Of a DNA stretch of 64,000 nucleotides, positions 1-10,620 are shown one piece after another. The DNA is from Certhia americana. Taxonomy: Eukaryota; Chordata; Aves; Passeriformes; Certhiidae. The position numbers were made by a program, and so were the translations under genes. Positions within the stretch are counted from its first letter, which is position 1; every line of letters begins with the position of its first letter. The notes under the pieces are model-generated. The model was not told the DNA's origin. It made no database searches and saw only the letters and a list, made by a program, of their open reading frames with translations. Location: positions 2,890 to 66,889 of the forward strand of contig JAGMWU010000138.1 of the NCBI GenBank assembly GCA_018697195.1, given 5' to 3'.

Positions 1-557
1 CCCCCCCCCCCCCCCCCGATATGTCAATCACCTTTCCTTTCCCCACCCTGACACCTGCTGAGCCTGTCTATCAGTCCTGGAATTCCAGAAGGTCATCCAG
101 TGATTGGCAATTTCAAAAGATGCCCTCCATCCCTTAGGGGGGATTGGGCTATCCAGGTGTTGTTTGTCCCTTGAGTCCTCCCCTCCTGTACCTGGTTGGT
201 GGGCTTCTTCTCCCTTCCCGCCTCCCCCTCCCCTGGGTAAAAGGACAGGGACCACGTGGTCATGGTCAGTTACAACGTCAATTACAGCAGTTACAATATG
301 CAGTTACAGCAGGCAGTTACTGTAGCCTGTCACAGAAGTTCTGCTACAGTTATGATAGGTTCTGTTAGAGGACTTGCTGGATTCAGAGGCATGTGTGCCA
401 GAATAAAAGCCCTGGATTAAACCCTCTATCAGAACCAACTCCTTCCTTCACCACTGCCTTAAAGCTCCTCCGTTAGAGGGAAACCTGAGAGCTCTGACAG
501 GTCTGGACTTGTCTTCAGTGCCCAGCTAGCCAAAAGTGTCTCTGGGGTAACACACCA
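1..557 (+). mobile_element. 5'-clipped LTR fragment (unassigned family)
   Basis: The window opens with 17 C followed by LTR-like sequence. AATAAA lies at about 402, followed by a pyrimidine-rich R/U5-like stretch ending near a terminal CA at about 557. No coding similarity is seen; the short ORFs on both strands are chance. The upstream end is outside the window, so no TSD can be tested. It could be a solo LTR or the LTR of a neighbouring provirus. Confidence 0.4.
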
Positions 558-613
558 CAGTTGCCACTGTTTGGTTCAGCAGCAAGGCTAGATAAGCCAA
601 GGCTCAACCTGTC

Positions 614-815
614 TGTGATATTGGAAATTCCAATAGCAGAATACTAATTAATAAGAGAAGTAGGTAACTTGTAGCCAATGAACCATGATTTCTTTGCTTG
701 TTAAAATGTATGGATAGTGTAAAGTTTTGAGAATTGGTGTGCTAGCACCCGTCTTTGCACGAATATGAAATAGACAAATACCTCAGCTCTGTGTGTGAGA
801 TTGGCTTACTGCACA
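614..815 (+). mobile_element. Short LTR-like element
   Basis: A roughly 200-bp block starts with TG (TGTGATATTGG) and ends with TGCACA. It has a U5-like tail (CAGCTCTGTGTGTGAGATTGG) of the sort seen in small class II LTRs. No convincing TSD is seen. The 113 bases after it show no coding similarity and could be a primer-site/leader remnant. Confidence 0.35.
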
Positions 816-928
816 CCAGATGAGAAATCCAGCTTTTAGGGACAACAAACAAAGCTCTAGAAAACACAGAATCCATGTCATTTTATCTTGACCATTTTCT
901 GGGACTAAGGCAACAAATATAATGAACA

Positions 929-1043
929 TGAAAGGAATGAGAGGGAGGTGTTTTTACAAACAAACTGTGGACCTGCTAGTAGATAAAGCCAGATACAGAT
1001 TGGTGAAAGAAGCAATGGGGGGGACCATAAATTCCATAGCAAT
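929..1043 (+). mobile_element. Truncated LTR of the ERV A family
   Basis: These bases match the first about 115 bases of the ERV A 3' LTR at 44086-44200: a shared TGAAAGGAATGAGAGGGA start, ACAAACAAACTGTGG, and GGGACCATAAATTCCATAGC. The match stops at 1043, where a class II LTR tail begins. It is a second genomic copy of that LTR family, cut at its 3' side. Confidence 0.65.
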
Positions 1044-1134
1044 AAGTCATAAGCAATAAGCATAAAAGTCGTAGTGAGTGCGTGTGTTCATTTTGCGAGG
1101 TAATGCAACATCTGGTGCCCACCGAGTGAAGGAC
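1044..1134 (+). mobile_element. 3' tail of a class II LTR plus primer-binding region
   Basis: The stretch GTAGTGAGTGCGTGTGTTCATT up to GCAACA matches the 3' end of the LTRs at 11226-11525 and 29446-29756. It is followed after TC by TGGTGCCCACCGAGTGA, at the same place as the primer site of ERV C at 29759. This is the 3' end of a plus-strand 5' LTR with its primer site, cut off directly by the LTR at 1135. Confidence 0.55.
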
Positions 1135-1442
1135 TGTCATTATAGACACACATATAGACACACGCACTCATGACAATTCTCTTTGCAGAGCAAGGAGCAA
1201 AAGAAGGGAAGTTTATTGCGTGACCTCGATATATATATCATTCCAAAGGTGACCAGGGATTGGAGGGTGAAGCTGCCACCTCTCAAACTCCACAGATCAA
1301 CCCAAAAGTCCATCAAGTCTCGTTTCCTCTAGAGAGGAAGGCGAAAACAATTGTTGTTTACATGAAAGTCCATGAGAAACTCCACTACAAGAATGTAAGC
1401 ATCAGAAGGCTAAGTAAAAAAAATGCAAAAAACAGAGCAACA
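1135..1442 (-). mobile_element. ERV E 3' LTR (class II)
   Basis: A 308-bp LTR in minus orientation, plus-strand limits TGTCAT...GCAACA. On the minus strand it follows a purine-rich polypurine tract (GAAAAAGGGTGAGA) the same way the ERV C 3' LTR does at 33831, and has AATAAA close to its 3' end (plus about 1210). Because the 5' LTR of E is missing, no TSD pair can be checked. Confidence 0.75.
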
Positions 1443-1646
1443 TCTCACCCTTTTTCTGTTTAAAAAAGAAAAAGAAAAAAGAAAAATGGACAATGTGAAA
1501 AGAGAAAATGAACAATGTTCAGTGTCCATTTGTGGAGGAATCATCACAGTGATCACTCGCATCATCTGTATCTGAGTCATCACTTGATGACGTTCAGTTT
1601 GGTCACGGTTTCCATGTGGCCCGTTGGCCGGACTCTGTCTTTGCAG

Positions 1647-3080
1647 TCACAGGTCAGGACGAATACACCGCAAAGGTACCCAGCGTACTCCAGTATCTGT
1701 GGATATGAACGCGTACCCATGCCCTGAAGCGATAAGGTCATAGGGACCTTCCCACTGTTTGGTGACTAAATTCTGCACCTGAACCTTCGCTCGAGGCTGA
1801 GGTGTCTCGTCCGAAGCCTGCAATGAAAGATGATGATTCAAAATGACAGGGTTATTTGAATTCTGCAGCACAGTAAGATGATTGATGGTATACAAAGCAT
1901 TTTCCAACTGACTGTGCAGGGTGTCACCCTGCATTCCCTGTTTTTGTTTTTGAAGAACCTGCTTCAGAGTACCATGAGCACGTTCTACAATAGCTTGACC
2001 AGTCGGAGAATGAGAGACACCAAATTTGTGTGACACACCCCACTACTGCAGGAACTGCCACACCTGCTGCAATGCGTAAGCAGGACCATTGTCGGTTTTC
2101 ACAGCAGAAGGTATGCCTAGAACAGCAAAGGCCTGCCTCCAGTGGGCAAGGACATCACGGGCCTTTTCTCCAGTGTGAGCAGAGGCCCACATGGCAGAGG
2201 AGAATGTGTCCACCGTGACATGCACATACTTGAGCCGGCCGAACTCGGCAATCTGGGTGACATCAGTCTGCCAAAGCTCCAAGGCCCTAAGGCCTCTGGG
2301 GATCACCCCAGCCGGTAAAGGCGCAGCCAGCGCGTGACAGTCATCACAGGACTCGACAATGTCACGAGCCTCAGTAGGCGTCAGCTGAAACTGCTTCTGC
2401 AAGGTATGTGCATTCTGATGGAAAAATTCATGCGATGCCTTGGCCTGTGCGAGCGTGTCAGGCTGAGGTGCTACCCACGCTGGATTAGCCAACTTGTCAG
2501 CCCTTGTGTTACCTTCTGCTACAAACCCTGGCAATTCGGTGTGACTTCTCACATGCAGGACGTAGTATGTATAAACCCGGTCCTGAATGGCACACCACAA
2601 GGTCTTCAGTAAATGAAACAAGGCAGGATTACTGACCTCCTTCAAAACCGAATAACCCAATCGCTGTGCAATGTCAGCCACATAGGCCGAATCTGTGACC
2701 AAATTAAAAGGTTCCTGGGAAAATCTCTCAAATGTGATGACAGCAGCCCTCAATTCAACCAGCTGGGCTGGCCCATCCTCATGACCTTCCAGAACCTGCC
2801 ACTCAGTCCCATCCCTCCAGGTAACAATGACCTTTCCTGTTTTCCCTGAACCGTCAGTGAAGACAGTGGGTCCTTGCACTGGTTCCTGGCTATTTTTGGG
2901 CCACAAAGAGATTTGTGTGAATTTTGCTACCTGTAGTAACTTGTGGCTGGGCAGATGATAAGTGATCTGCCCTGAAAAGTTTTCCAGAGCACTTTGCAGG
3001 GACACACTGTTTGCAAAGCTCCATTCAAAATTCTCCCTTTGTATTAGGAGTATGATCTTTGCGGGATCTGCACCCATCAA
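1647..3080 (-). pseudogene. pol: ERV E pol: RNase H and integrase (class II)
   Basis: The minus-strand reading frame covers RNase H (VFTDGSG, VTDSAYVAD) and integrase. The integrase has an HHCC zinc domain (C-D-D-C pair), the first catalytic Asp in WQTDVTQ, the second in KTDNGPAY and the Glu in GQAIVERAHG. It then runs into the DNA-binding C-terminus ending at 1647. One in-frame TAG at 2043-2045 separates a 345-codon part from a 129-codon part; the frame is otherwise open. The integrase is alpha/betaretrovirus type and closely similar to that of ERV C. It is non-functional as it stands. Confidence 0.85.
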
Positions 3081-4140
3081 TTACAAACACCGTTGCCAGC
3101 ATTTGATTATCAAACGAGCAATTAGCTCAAAAATTGTGGGTTGCCGTCTTCTGCGGCTGATGGGGCAGGAAGACCCATTCCAAGGCGTGCAAGGAATCGG
3201 ACCATTTGTCACTTCATTGGCCAATGATGCCTGTGGGATTGGAATCTGGAGTGGTAATGAACACAGTGATATCAATGGCAGGATCAATGTGATGAATCTG
3301 ACAAGCAGAAACAGCTTGCTGAACCTACGCCAGCACCTGACATGCCTCAGGGGTCAATGTCCGAGGTGATTTCAAATCAGAGTCTCCTTTCAATAAATCA
3401 AAGGAGACAATTGTGCGTTGGTCAGTCCCAGGTACGGACGTAACCAAGTGATGACACCTACCAATTTCTGGGCATCATTCAGTGTCTTCACCGAATGCAC
3501 CAATTGTACCTCTTGGTGTTGGATTTTCCATTCCAGAATTTTGACCCCCAAATACATCCAAGAAGGTTGTTGCTGAACTTTTTCTGGATCCACCTGCAGC
3601 CCATTAGAATGCAAAGCATTTAGCAACTGAGGCTGTATCCTCAGCAGCTCATCCTGGGTGAACGTAGCCACCAAAATGTCGTCCATATAATGATACAGAC
3701 GGGCATCAGGAAACTGCTTGCGAACTCCAGACAAGGCATGGGCCACATACCATTGGCATATAGCCGGACTGTTCTGCATGCCCTGGGGAAAAACTCGCCA
3801 TTGATACCGCTGTGCTGGCTCAGCATTGCCAATTGCTGTCACTGAGAAGGCAAATTTTGGTCTGTCATTGGGATGCAAAGGAATTGTGAAAAAACAATCC
3901 TTCAAATCCATGATGAGGATTGGCCAATCTGTGGGAAGCATGGTAGGCGATGGCATGCCCGCCTGCAACATTCCCATGCTTTTCATCACGGCATTGACCT
4001 TTTGGAGGTCTTGTAACAACCTCCATTTCCCAAAATTCTTCCTGATGCAGAAGACAGGAATGTTCCGGGGACTGATAGAAGGCTCCAGATGACCCTGGTC
4101 CAACTGCTCCTACTCCAGGTTTTGAAGGGCGACTAATTAA
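3081..4140 (-). pseudogene. pol: ERV E pol: reverse transcriptase (class II)
   Basis: A 237-codon frame at 3390-4103 carries RT core motifs: MDLKDCFFTIPLHP, FPQGMQNSPAICQ and the catalytic YMDDIL. The connection domain continues in another frame to 3081, so at least one frameshift separates it from RNase H. Features are of class II (alpha/betaretrovirus) RT. The start at 4103 is only where the open frame begins; in a provirus this would be translated as part of gag-pro-pol. Confidence 0.85.
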
Positions 4141-4960
4141 TCTCTAGGGAGGGGCCACTGGTTTTCCCAGATGAGTTTGTCCACCAGCCACTGTAAAGGA
4201 GGCATAGGACACTCTGCACCCTTCATCACAGTGTCTTCCATTAAAAATCCATCCCTATGTGCACCCCCTACGCAGATAGAACATACCTCCCCCAGAGGTT
4301 AGTAGGACATGTAGCAACATGCGACCGAACCATGGCCATCTGTCCCTTTGGGTTCATGATCTGCACGGGCAGCTGACTCATGTAGCATTGCGTCATTCCC
4401 CCCAATCCTGAAATAGGTACCTGCACCAGCTCCAAAGGCCACTCTGGAGGCCAGGCGGCAAGGGAGAGATCTGTGACATCAGCTCAGGTGTCCTTAAGCA
4501 CACAGAGACAGATCTCAGGGGACACCAACACAGGAATGGATAGGGTGCACAACTTCTCAGGATGTTCTTCGGTCAGGACACCAGTCCAGTGAACATGAGG
4601 CCCCCCAGTGGATCCAAAGACGCCATCTCGTGACTGGTCAACTGTCTGACGAACAGAAGACTTAAAACGCACAAGTTGAGCAATCCATGTTCCTTTAGGG
4701 ATAGTAATGAGAGGGTGGGCGTGGATACCATAGCACAAATCTGTCCTGTGAAATCTGCATCAATGAGCCCCATGTGCATAATGATGCCCTGAAGGGTGGC
4801 ACTAGATGTCCCCATAAAGAGAGCACTCATGCCTTCACCCAAGGGACCAACGGTATCCAGGGGGAGCTTGTGTATTTTTTCAGACTCTAAGACAACTGCT
4901 GCTGTGGTGCAGACATCAACACCTGCTGAGCCGTGGGTGACCAGAGAGTCCCATTCATAC
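4141..4960 (-). pseudogene. pro: ERV E dUTPase and protease remnant
   Basis: On the minus strand a dUTPase-like domain comes first (GSAGVDVCTT near 4930, then a GLIDADFTGQ stretch near 4760), as in betaretroviral pro. The frame shifts near 4690-4740. It then reads into an aspartic protease whose active site Asp-Thr-Gly-Ala-Asp has the Gly codon replaced by TGA at 4484-4486. The downstream protease/linker part to about 4141 has further stops. The 5' side is cut at about 4945, where sequence switches to a gammaretroviral integrase. Gag and the 5' LTR of this provirus are absent. Confidence 0.7.
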
Positions 4961-6141
4961 ATTCAACTTGATCACTCGCTTGGGGTCTATAAGATGTCTG
5001 AGCCCAAGTAATTCCCAAAATCTGACTAACTTCTTTAACCACTGTTGCAACAAAGTGTGGTCCCCTATCTGATGACATTCCCAAGGGAACCCCAAACCTC
5101 GGACTTATGTGATTGAGCAAAACTTTCACCACTTCCTTGGCTGTGTTAGTGTGACAGGGATAAGCTTCTGGCCATCCACTGAAGGTGTCAACTACCACTA
5201 ATATGTACTGGTATCCTTCTTTACGTGGTAACTCTGCAAAATCTATTTGCCAGTAATTTGCAGGAAGATCCCCTGCTTTTGTTACTCCTAACACAACTCT
5301 TTTTCTCGTGTCAGGGTTGTTTTTACAGCAGATTTCACATTTGCTCACTACTGGTTGTATAATGTCAGTCATTCCCTTCCCTATTACTACCTTTCTTAGA
5401 TGTTTCAGAAGATTTTCAACCCCAAAATGTGTATTTTTGTGTTCCCTCTGAATTAGGTCCCGGAGGATTGGGGAGCTACCACCTGGTTTGTTGGTATAAC
5501 TCCCCATCCACTTTCTGTAATCTCAGCTTTAAGAAAATTAGTTTGTGGTCTGCTTGGTCATATTTTGGGGTGAACCCCGATAAATCAATCACTTTTTGTG
5601 GAATTACTGTGAGAATACCTTTATCTGCAATCCCTCTTGCTGCTTATCAGCAAAGCAATTTCCCAATTCTGGAGTGGTTTTCCCTTTCTGGTGACCTCTA
5701 CTATTCATGATAGCTACTTCTGCAAGTTTTTTAATGCTCTCTAAGAGGGCAAGTACTTGTTCAGCATGCTTGATTTGATTACCTTGAGTGTTCAGAAGTC
5801 CTCTCTCCTTCCAGATGGCCCCATGGGCATGGACAACACTAAATGCATGTTTAGAGTCAGTCCATATATTTACCTTCTTTCCTTCGCTCAGGTCTAGGGC
5901 TCTCATCAGTGCAATCAACTCAGCTTTCTGTGATGACACATCTGCTGGCAAGGCCTCTGCCTCGATCACCTTGTCTTGTGTGGTTACTGCATAACCTGTC
6001 ATCCTTTTGCCATTCTTCATGAAGCTGCTCCCATCTGTGAAAAGCTCCCAATCTGGGTTTTCCAGGGGCACGTCCTTCAGGTCCAGTAGGCTAGAATCAA
6101 CCTCTTTGATAGTCTGTAAGGAATCGTGTTGGCTCATTGTC
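4946..6141 (-). pseudogene. pol: ERV G pol: RNase H and integrase (class I)
   Basis: Two open minus-strand stretches encode RNase H (ELFTDGSSFMKNGKRM, IWTDSKHAFSVVHAHG; 5604-6137) and integrase (4946-5507). The integrase shows a zinc domain (H-N-T-H, C-E-I-C-C), Asp in WQIDFAELP and Asp in SSDRGPHFV. The Glu region is VECMNG, after which the sequence is cut. The GPHF and WPEA signatures are gammaretroviral. A frame change lies between the two parts. The 3' end is fused to the dUTPase of ERV E at about 4945. Confidence 0.8.
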
Positions 6142-6144
6142 AGT

Positions 6145-6416
6145 TGTGTGGTAGTGAATATGCTTGTATCTGTCCCCCAAGTGTTTCTATGTACCCCTCC
6201 CCCAAGTGTGACGTGTTTTTCCCCTCCCTTCCCTGTCCCTGGAATGTTTATCCCATTGGTTGATGCTGCATGCCTCCCCTCCCCTATCCCGAGGTTTCAA
6301 AAACCCGGGAAAAGCTCCCCTCTCCCTCTTTTTCCTCCCGGACTCCAGCCAAGAATAAACTCCAGCTCCATCCCGGAGGAACGGTCGTGAAGAGCTCCCC
6401 TGCCCTCCCCACGACA
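6145..6416 (+). mobile_element. Solo LTR H inserted in ERV G pol
   Basis: A 272-bp segment begins TGTGTGG and ends ACGACA, with AATAAA at about 6354. It interrupts G pol, whose RT-connection part resumes on its right side. The flanks are CAGT on the left and CAGC on the right, an imperfect short TSD. Boundaries are therefore good to a few bases only. Confidence 0.6.
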
Positions 6417-6790
6417 CAGCTAGCTAGGGAAATTTGGGAAGGACAAAAGGGGGGTCTACTTCAGTTAAGGTGGAGGACAGAAACATGGCAGGGTTAACAA
6501 CAGAAGTTGTTTTCAAGGTAACATCATCCTGCTCTAATAACAGTGATTGGTATTTAAGCATCTGGTTACCAGACAGCCAATGTCCCCCCTTTTGTTCAAG
6601 TACAGCTGTTATTGCATGGGGTACACACACTACAATGATGCCCACGAGTGAGTTTTCGGACCTCCTGGATCAGGATGACAGTGGCCACCATGGCCTTCAG
6701 GCACCCTGGTCAGCCTTGGGCAACATTGTCTAGCTGTTTGGAAAAGTAGGCCACAGCCCTCCATTGATTCTCAAGGCACTGTGTTAGTAC
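6417..6790 (-). pseudogene. pol: ERV G pol: RT connection / start of RNase H (class I)
   Basis: The minus-strand translation shows a gammaretroviral RT thumb/connection: an Ala-Tyr-Phe-Ser-Lys block near 6745, then MLKYQSLLLEQDDV and VVNPA around 6490-6560. A stop lies near 6724. It continues G from the far side of LTR H. Its upstream end is cut by LTR J at 6793. Confidence 0.7.
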
Positions 6791-6792
6791 CC

Positions 6793-7410
6793 TGTCCTGG
6801 TTTAGGGCAAGTTTGGGGAGAAACTTACAAAGGGGCCCCTTCAAAGAGCAAACTCCCACGGCCCCTCCCCACCCCCACCGGTTCGGGAAGGATTCCTCAG
6901 AGAGAAGTGGAAAGAAACCTGTTTATTTAACAGACAGAGCACCCCCCAACACACAAGATGGACAATCACCGTTCTGAAGGGATAACAGTTCAGTCTTTCT
7001 TTGGGGAGTGGTCGCTCTGTCGGTCTCTCCGGCGCTGGGCAGGCTGCTGCAGGACAGAGTGCAGACTCGCGGTGTTTCCCAGGTCCCAGTCCAGAGCAGG
7101 CTTGAATAATTCCACGAAGGAGAGAGGAGAAGGAAAGCAGTCCAGAAGAATCTTGGACTGTCTAGTTAAACTAACTAAAGAACTAAGCAGGAGTAAAAGC
7201 AAGCAAGCAAGCAAGCAAGCAAGCAGGCAAGCAAGCAGCAGCAAAAGCAGCGGCAAAAGCAGCGGTGTATGTCTGTGTCCCTCCAACTATTGTCTGTACA
7301 CTGATAACAAAACCAAAACAAAACTTCCCCGAGCCAGTCTTGAAGAACATCTCCAGCCTAAACAGAACAGACGATTGGGGATACAAACCTCACAACATCA
7401 CCCCAGGACA
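6793..7410 (-). mobile_element. Solo LTR J, left copy
   Basis: A 618-bp element with 8-bp terminal inverted repeats (TGTCCTGG...CCAGGACA). Its minus strand matches the plus-strand element at 9535-10145 along its length. The polyadenylation signal reads as TTTATT on plus at about 6923. It carries an AAGC tetranucleotide repeat at about 7198-7235. Flanking bases do not match (TACCC left, GTGCT right), unlike the right copy, so it sits at a rearrangement between ERV G and ERV I. Confidence 0.8.
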
Positions 7411-8320
7411 GTGCTCAAGGAGCTTGTAGAGGAGCAATTGGCCAAAGGCCACATAGAAGAGACAACCAGCCCTTAGAATTCCCCAGTCTTTGTGATAAAA
7501 AACCAGGGAAGAATAAATGGCGGCTCCTCCATGACCTCTGGGAAACAAAGTATTTGAGGACATGGGGTCACTCCAACTAGGAATGCCTTCCCCAATGATG
7601 CTTCCCCAAAATTGGCAATTGTCTGTCCTGGACATCAATGACTGTTTCTTCCAAATTCCCCTACACCCAGAAGATGTCCCACGGTTTGCCTTCTCAGTTC
7701 CTACCATTGATCAAGAAGCCCCAATGAAGCACTACCACTGGAAAGTATTGCCTCAAGGCATGAAATGCAGTCCTTACATCTGCCAGTGGTACGTGGCTTC
7801 ATTACTGTCCCTGGTGCGTGCCCAAAGAAGGGAAGCCATCGTCCTCCACTACATAGATGACGTGCTTGTATGTGCCCCCGATGACACTATACTCCAACAC
7901 ACACTTGACCTAGTGGTTAAAGTTTTAACCTCTGCAGGAAGACAAAGTTCAAAGGGTGCCACCTTGGAAGTACCTGGGCTTGGAGATCACTGTATGGACT
8001 GGTGTTCCGCAGAAATTGGAAATTGACAGTGATCCCAAAACCCTAGCAGATCTCCACTCCCTGTGTGGGTCCTTGAACTGGGTCAGGCCCTGGCTAGGTC
8101 TCACCAATGAAGACCTAGATCCCCTCATCAATTTATTGAAGAGGGAGAGGGAGTTAGTTTCTCACAGGGAACTGACCCCAGAGGCAAAAGCCACAATCCA
8201 AAAAGCACAGAAGGCTTTGACCCAGAGGCAGGCTCACTGTTATCAGCCTGAGCTGCCTTTCAAATTCATTGTCCTGGGAAAGCTACCACACTTACATGGC
8301 TTAATTTTTCAGTAGATCAA
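7411..8320 (+). pseudogene. pol: ERV I pol: reverse transcriptase (class II)
   Basis: RT begins abruptly after LTR J with a VLKELVEEQLAKGHI-type fingers segment, then stop codons near 7474 and 7552. A longer frame (7562-8026) follows with VLDINDCFFQIPLHP, VLPQGMKCSPYICQWY and catalytic HYIDDVL. A frameshift near 7950 leads into the connection domain to 8315. The domain type is class II. Gag, protease and the 5' LTR of this provirus are not in the window. Confidence 0.8.
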
Positions 8321-9124
8321 AGGACAGAAAGATCCACTCTTAATCATAGAATGGGTCTTCCTTTCCCACCAGCGATCCAAAACCATCACACAACCAGAAG
8401 AGCTGATAGCTCAACTGATCCGGAAAGCCAGGATGAGACTGCGTGAGCTGGCTGGTTGTGACTTTATATGCATATTCACCTCCCAGTCAAACTTTCTAAG
8501 GAAAGAAAGAACTCTCCCAAGAAGTTGACCAACGAGACGTTCAAGCACCTGCTCCAAAACAATGCCAACTTCCAACTATTTCTGGACAGCTACAGTGGAC
8601 AAATATCAGTCCACGCCCCATCACACGAATTGTTTAATGAGGAATTTCACTTTATTCCTCTTGAGAAAAAGAGTTGTAGGCTGTTCAAGGCTCTTACAGT
8701 GTTCACTGATGCATCTGGGGTATTCCACAAGTAGATGATGACTTGGAGAAATCCCCAGACTCATCATTGGGAAGCTGATGTTGAGTTTGTGGAGAGGTCA
8801 CCCCAGGTCTCTGAACTAGCCGCAGTAGTGAGAACCTTTGAGAAGTTCTCAGAGCCAATAATTTGGTCACTGACTCAGCCTATGTGGTGGGAGTAATGTC
8901 AAAGACATTGAGAATGCGCATCTCTTCAGGTTACTCTCAAAACTAATTTATTTAGTCTCACATCGAGAACATCTGTTCTATGTAATGCATGTGAGGTCAC
9001 AAACCAATTTGCCAGGCGAAATTGCAGAAGGGAGTCGCAAAGCTGATTCCCTTGCCACCCCAGCAGAAATGGCACACCTTCTGGATGTCTTCCAACAAGC
9101 AAAGCTAATTCACCAGCAATACCA
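8321..9124 (+). pseudogene. pol: ERV I pol: RT connection and RNase H remnant
   Basis: Degraded plus-strand coding. A 88-codon frame at 8468-8734 ends with a VFTDASG RNase H start, then stops. RNase H continues in other frames with LVTDSAYVVG near 8865 and VMHVRSQTNLPG near 8985. At least two frame changes and several stops are present. Confidence 0.65.
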
Positions 9125-9534
9125 TTGAATGTGCCAGGTCTAATCCATCAGTTCCGACTGACACGGAGTCAAGCTCGAACCATTGTGGCTACCTGTCCCA
9201 GTTGCCAGCTCCAGGCCATGCCATCGCTGGGTATTGGGGTTAATCCCCGAGGCCTTGGGAGCTGTGAAGTGTGTCAAACAGACATTACACACATTCCCAG
9301 TTTCAGTCGCCTCAAATATGTGCATGTAAGCATAGACACATATTCAGGTGCGGTTTATGCCTCTGCCCACACAGGAGAAAAGGCTGCACATGCCAAACAA
9401 CACCCGGTGCAAGCCTTTTCAGTGCTGGGGATCCCTAGAGAAATCAAAAGTGACAACTGCCCAGCGTATAAGGCCAAGGAGTCACTAGAGTTTGTCCAGC
9501 AGTGGGGAGTGGAGCATAAAAGAAGTATCCTCCA
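9125..9534 (+). pseudogene. pol: ERV I integrase, N-terminal and core part
   Basis: An open 140-codon frame with the HHCC zinc domain (IHQF, CPSCQ), catalytic Asp in CQTDITHI and second Asp in KSDNCPAY, where the usual Gly is Cys. It is interrupted at 9535 by solo LTR J. The gene resumes at 10146 with the Glu-containing helix. Confidence 0.8.
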
Positions 9535-10145
9535 TGTCCTGGGGTGACGTTGTGAGGTTTGTATCCTCAATCGTCTGTTCTGTTTGGGCTGGAGATGTTC
9601 TTCAAGACTGGCTCTGGGAAGTTTTGTTTTGGTTTTGTTATCAGCATGAGGATAATAGTCGGCGGGACACAGACACATAGTGCTGCTTTCATGGCTGCTT
9701 TTGCTGCTGCTTTGCTGCTTTGCTTGCTTGCTCTTGCTTCTGCTTAGCTCTTTAGTTAGTTTAGCAGGACAGTCCAAGATTCCTCTGGACTGCTTTCCTT
9801 TCCCTTTCCCCTTTCGTGGAATCATTCAAGCTTGCTCTGGACTGGGACCTGGGAAACACCGAGAGTCTGCACTCTGTGTCCTGCAGCAGCCTGCCCAGCG
9901 CTGGAGAGATCAACAACAGAGCGACCACTCCCCAAAGAGAGACTGTCTGAATTTATCTCGTCAGAATGGTGATTGTCCATCTTGTGTGTTGGGGGGTGCT
10001 CTGTCTGTTAAATAAACAGGTTTCTTTCCACTTCTCTCCAAGGAGTCCTTCCTGAACCAGTTGGGGGGGGGAGGGGCCGTGGGAGTTTGCTCTCTGAAGG
10101 GGCCCCTTTGGGAGTTTCTCCCCAAACTTGCCCTAAACCAGGACA
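9535..10145 (+). mobile_element. Solo LTR J, right copy
   Basis: A 611-bp solo LTR with TGTCCTGG/CCAGGACA ends and AATAAA at about 10012. It has a 5-bp TSD CTCCA (9530-9534 and 10146-10150). It splits the ERV I integrase between the second catalytic Asp and the Glu. It is inverted relative to the copy at 6793-7410. Confidence 0.9.
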
Positions 10146-10620
10146 CTCCACTCCCCCACAGGCCAAGCTGTAATTGAGCATGCCCACCAGATGTTTAAAC
10201 AAGTCCTGGCTAGGCAGAGCAGATCAACAGTGTGGATGTCACCAAAACAAAAGCTCTGCAAAGCCATGTTCAAAATTAATTTCCTGAACTGTTCTTTGAG
10301 AATATGAGTCCTCCGGTGGTACGTCATTTCCACAGCAATAATCGGTTTATGTTATCGCAGCGTCCACCAGTCCTAATCAAGGACCCAGAAACTTGGGAAA
10401 CCAAAGGTCCTTTTGAGGTCATTACCTGGGGGCATGGCTACACGTGAGTATCCACCCCCGCAGGCCCGTGGTGGATACCCCAAATGTGGGTAAAACCTTT
10501 TGTTCCCAAAAGCCCAGCACCAGCAGGAGAGGATGACAAACTGTTGCTTCAAAGAGCAGACGCCACCGGAAAAAGGAGAGAATACCTTCCTAAACAATCT
10601 GGTTGCATTCCGGCAGACCC
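10146..10620 (+). pseudogene. pol: ERV I integrase, C-terminal part
   Basis: Reading resumes with HSPTGQAVIEHAH, which holds the catalytic Glu, followed by the remainder of the core and a C-terminal DNA-binding domain (ETWETKGPFEV-like and GYT blocks near 10395-10450). Frame changes are present. Class II type, consistent with 9125-9534. Confidence 0.7.

Noticed and set aside
1260..1463. 67-codon ORF over the ERV E LTR
   Set aside because: Antisense LTR sequence; a passing resemblance of KVHEKLHYKN to part of ERV A env is taken as chance.
7198..7235. CRISPR-like direct repeats
   Set aside because: A simple tetranucleotide repeat without spacers, in a vertebrate LTR.
6958..7476. 172-codon plus-strand ORF
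   Set aside because: It begins inside LTR J-left and runs through the AAGC repeat; only its last 20 or so residues are ERV I RT.
9355..9825. 156-codon minus-strand ORF
   Set aside because: It lies mostly within solo LTR J and the inverse strand of ERV I integrase; the same Lys/Ser-rich stretch appears in the left J copy as LTR sequence.
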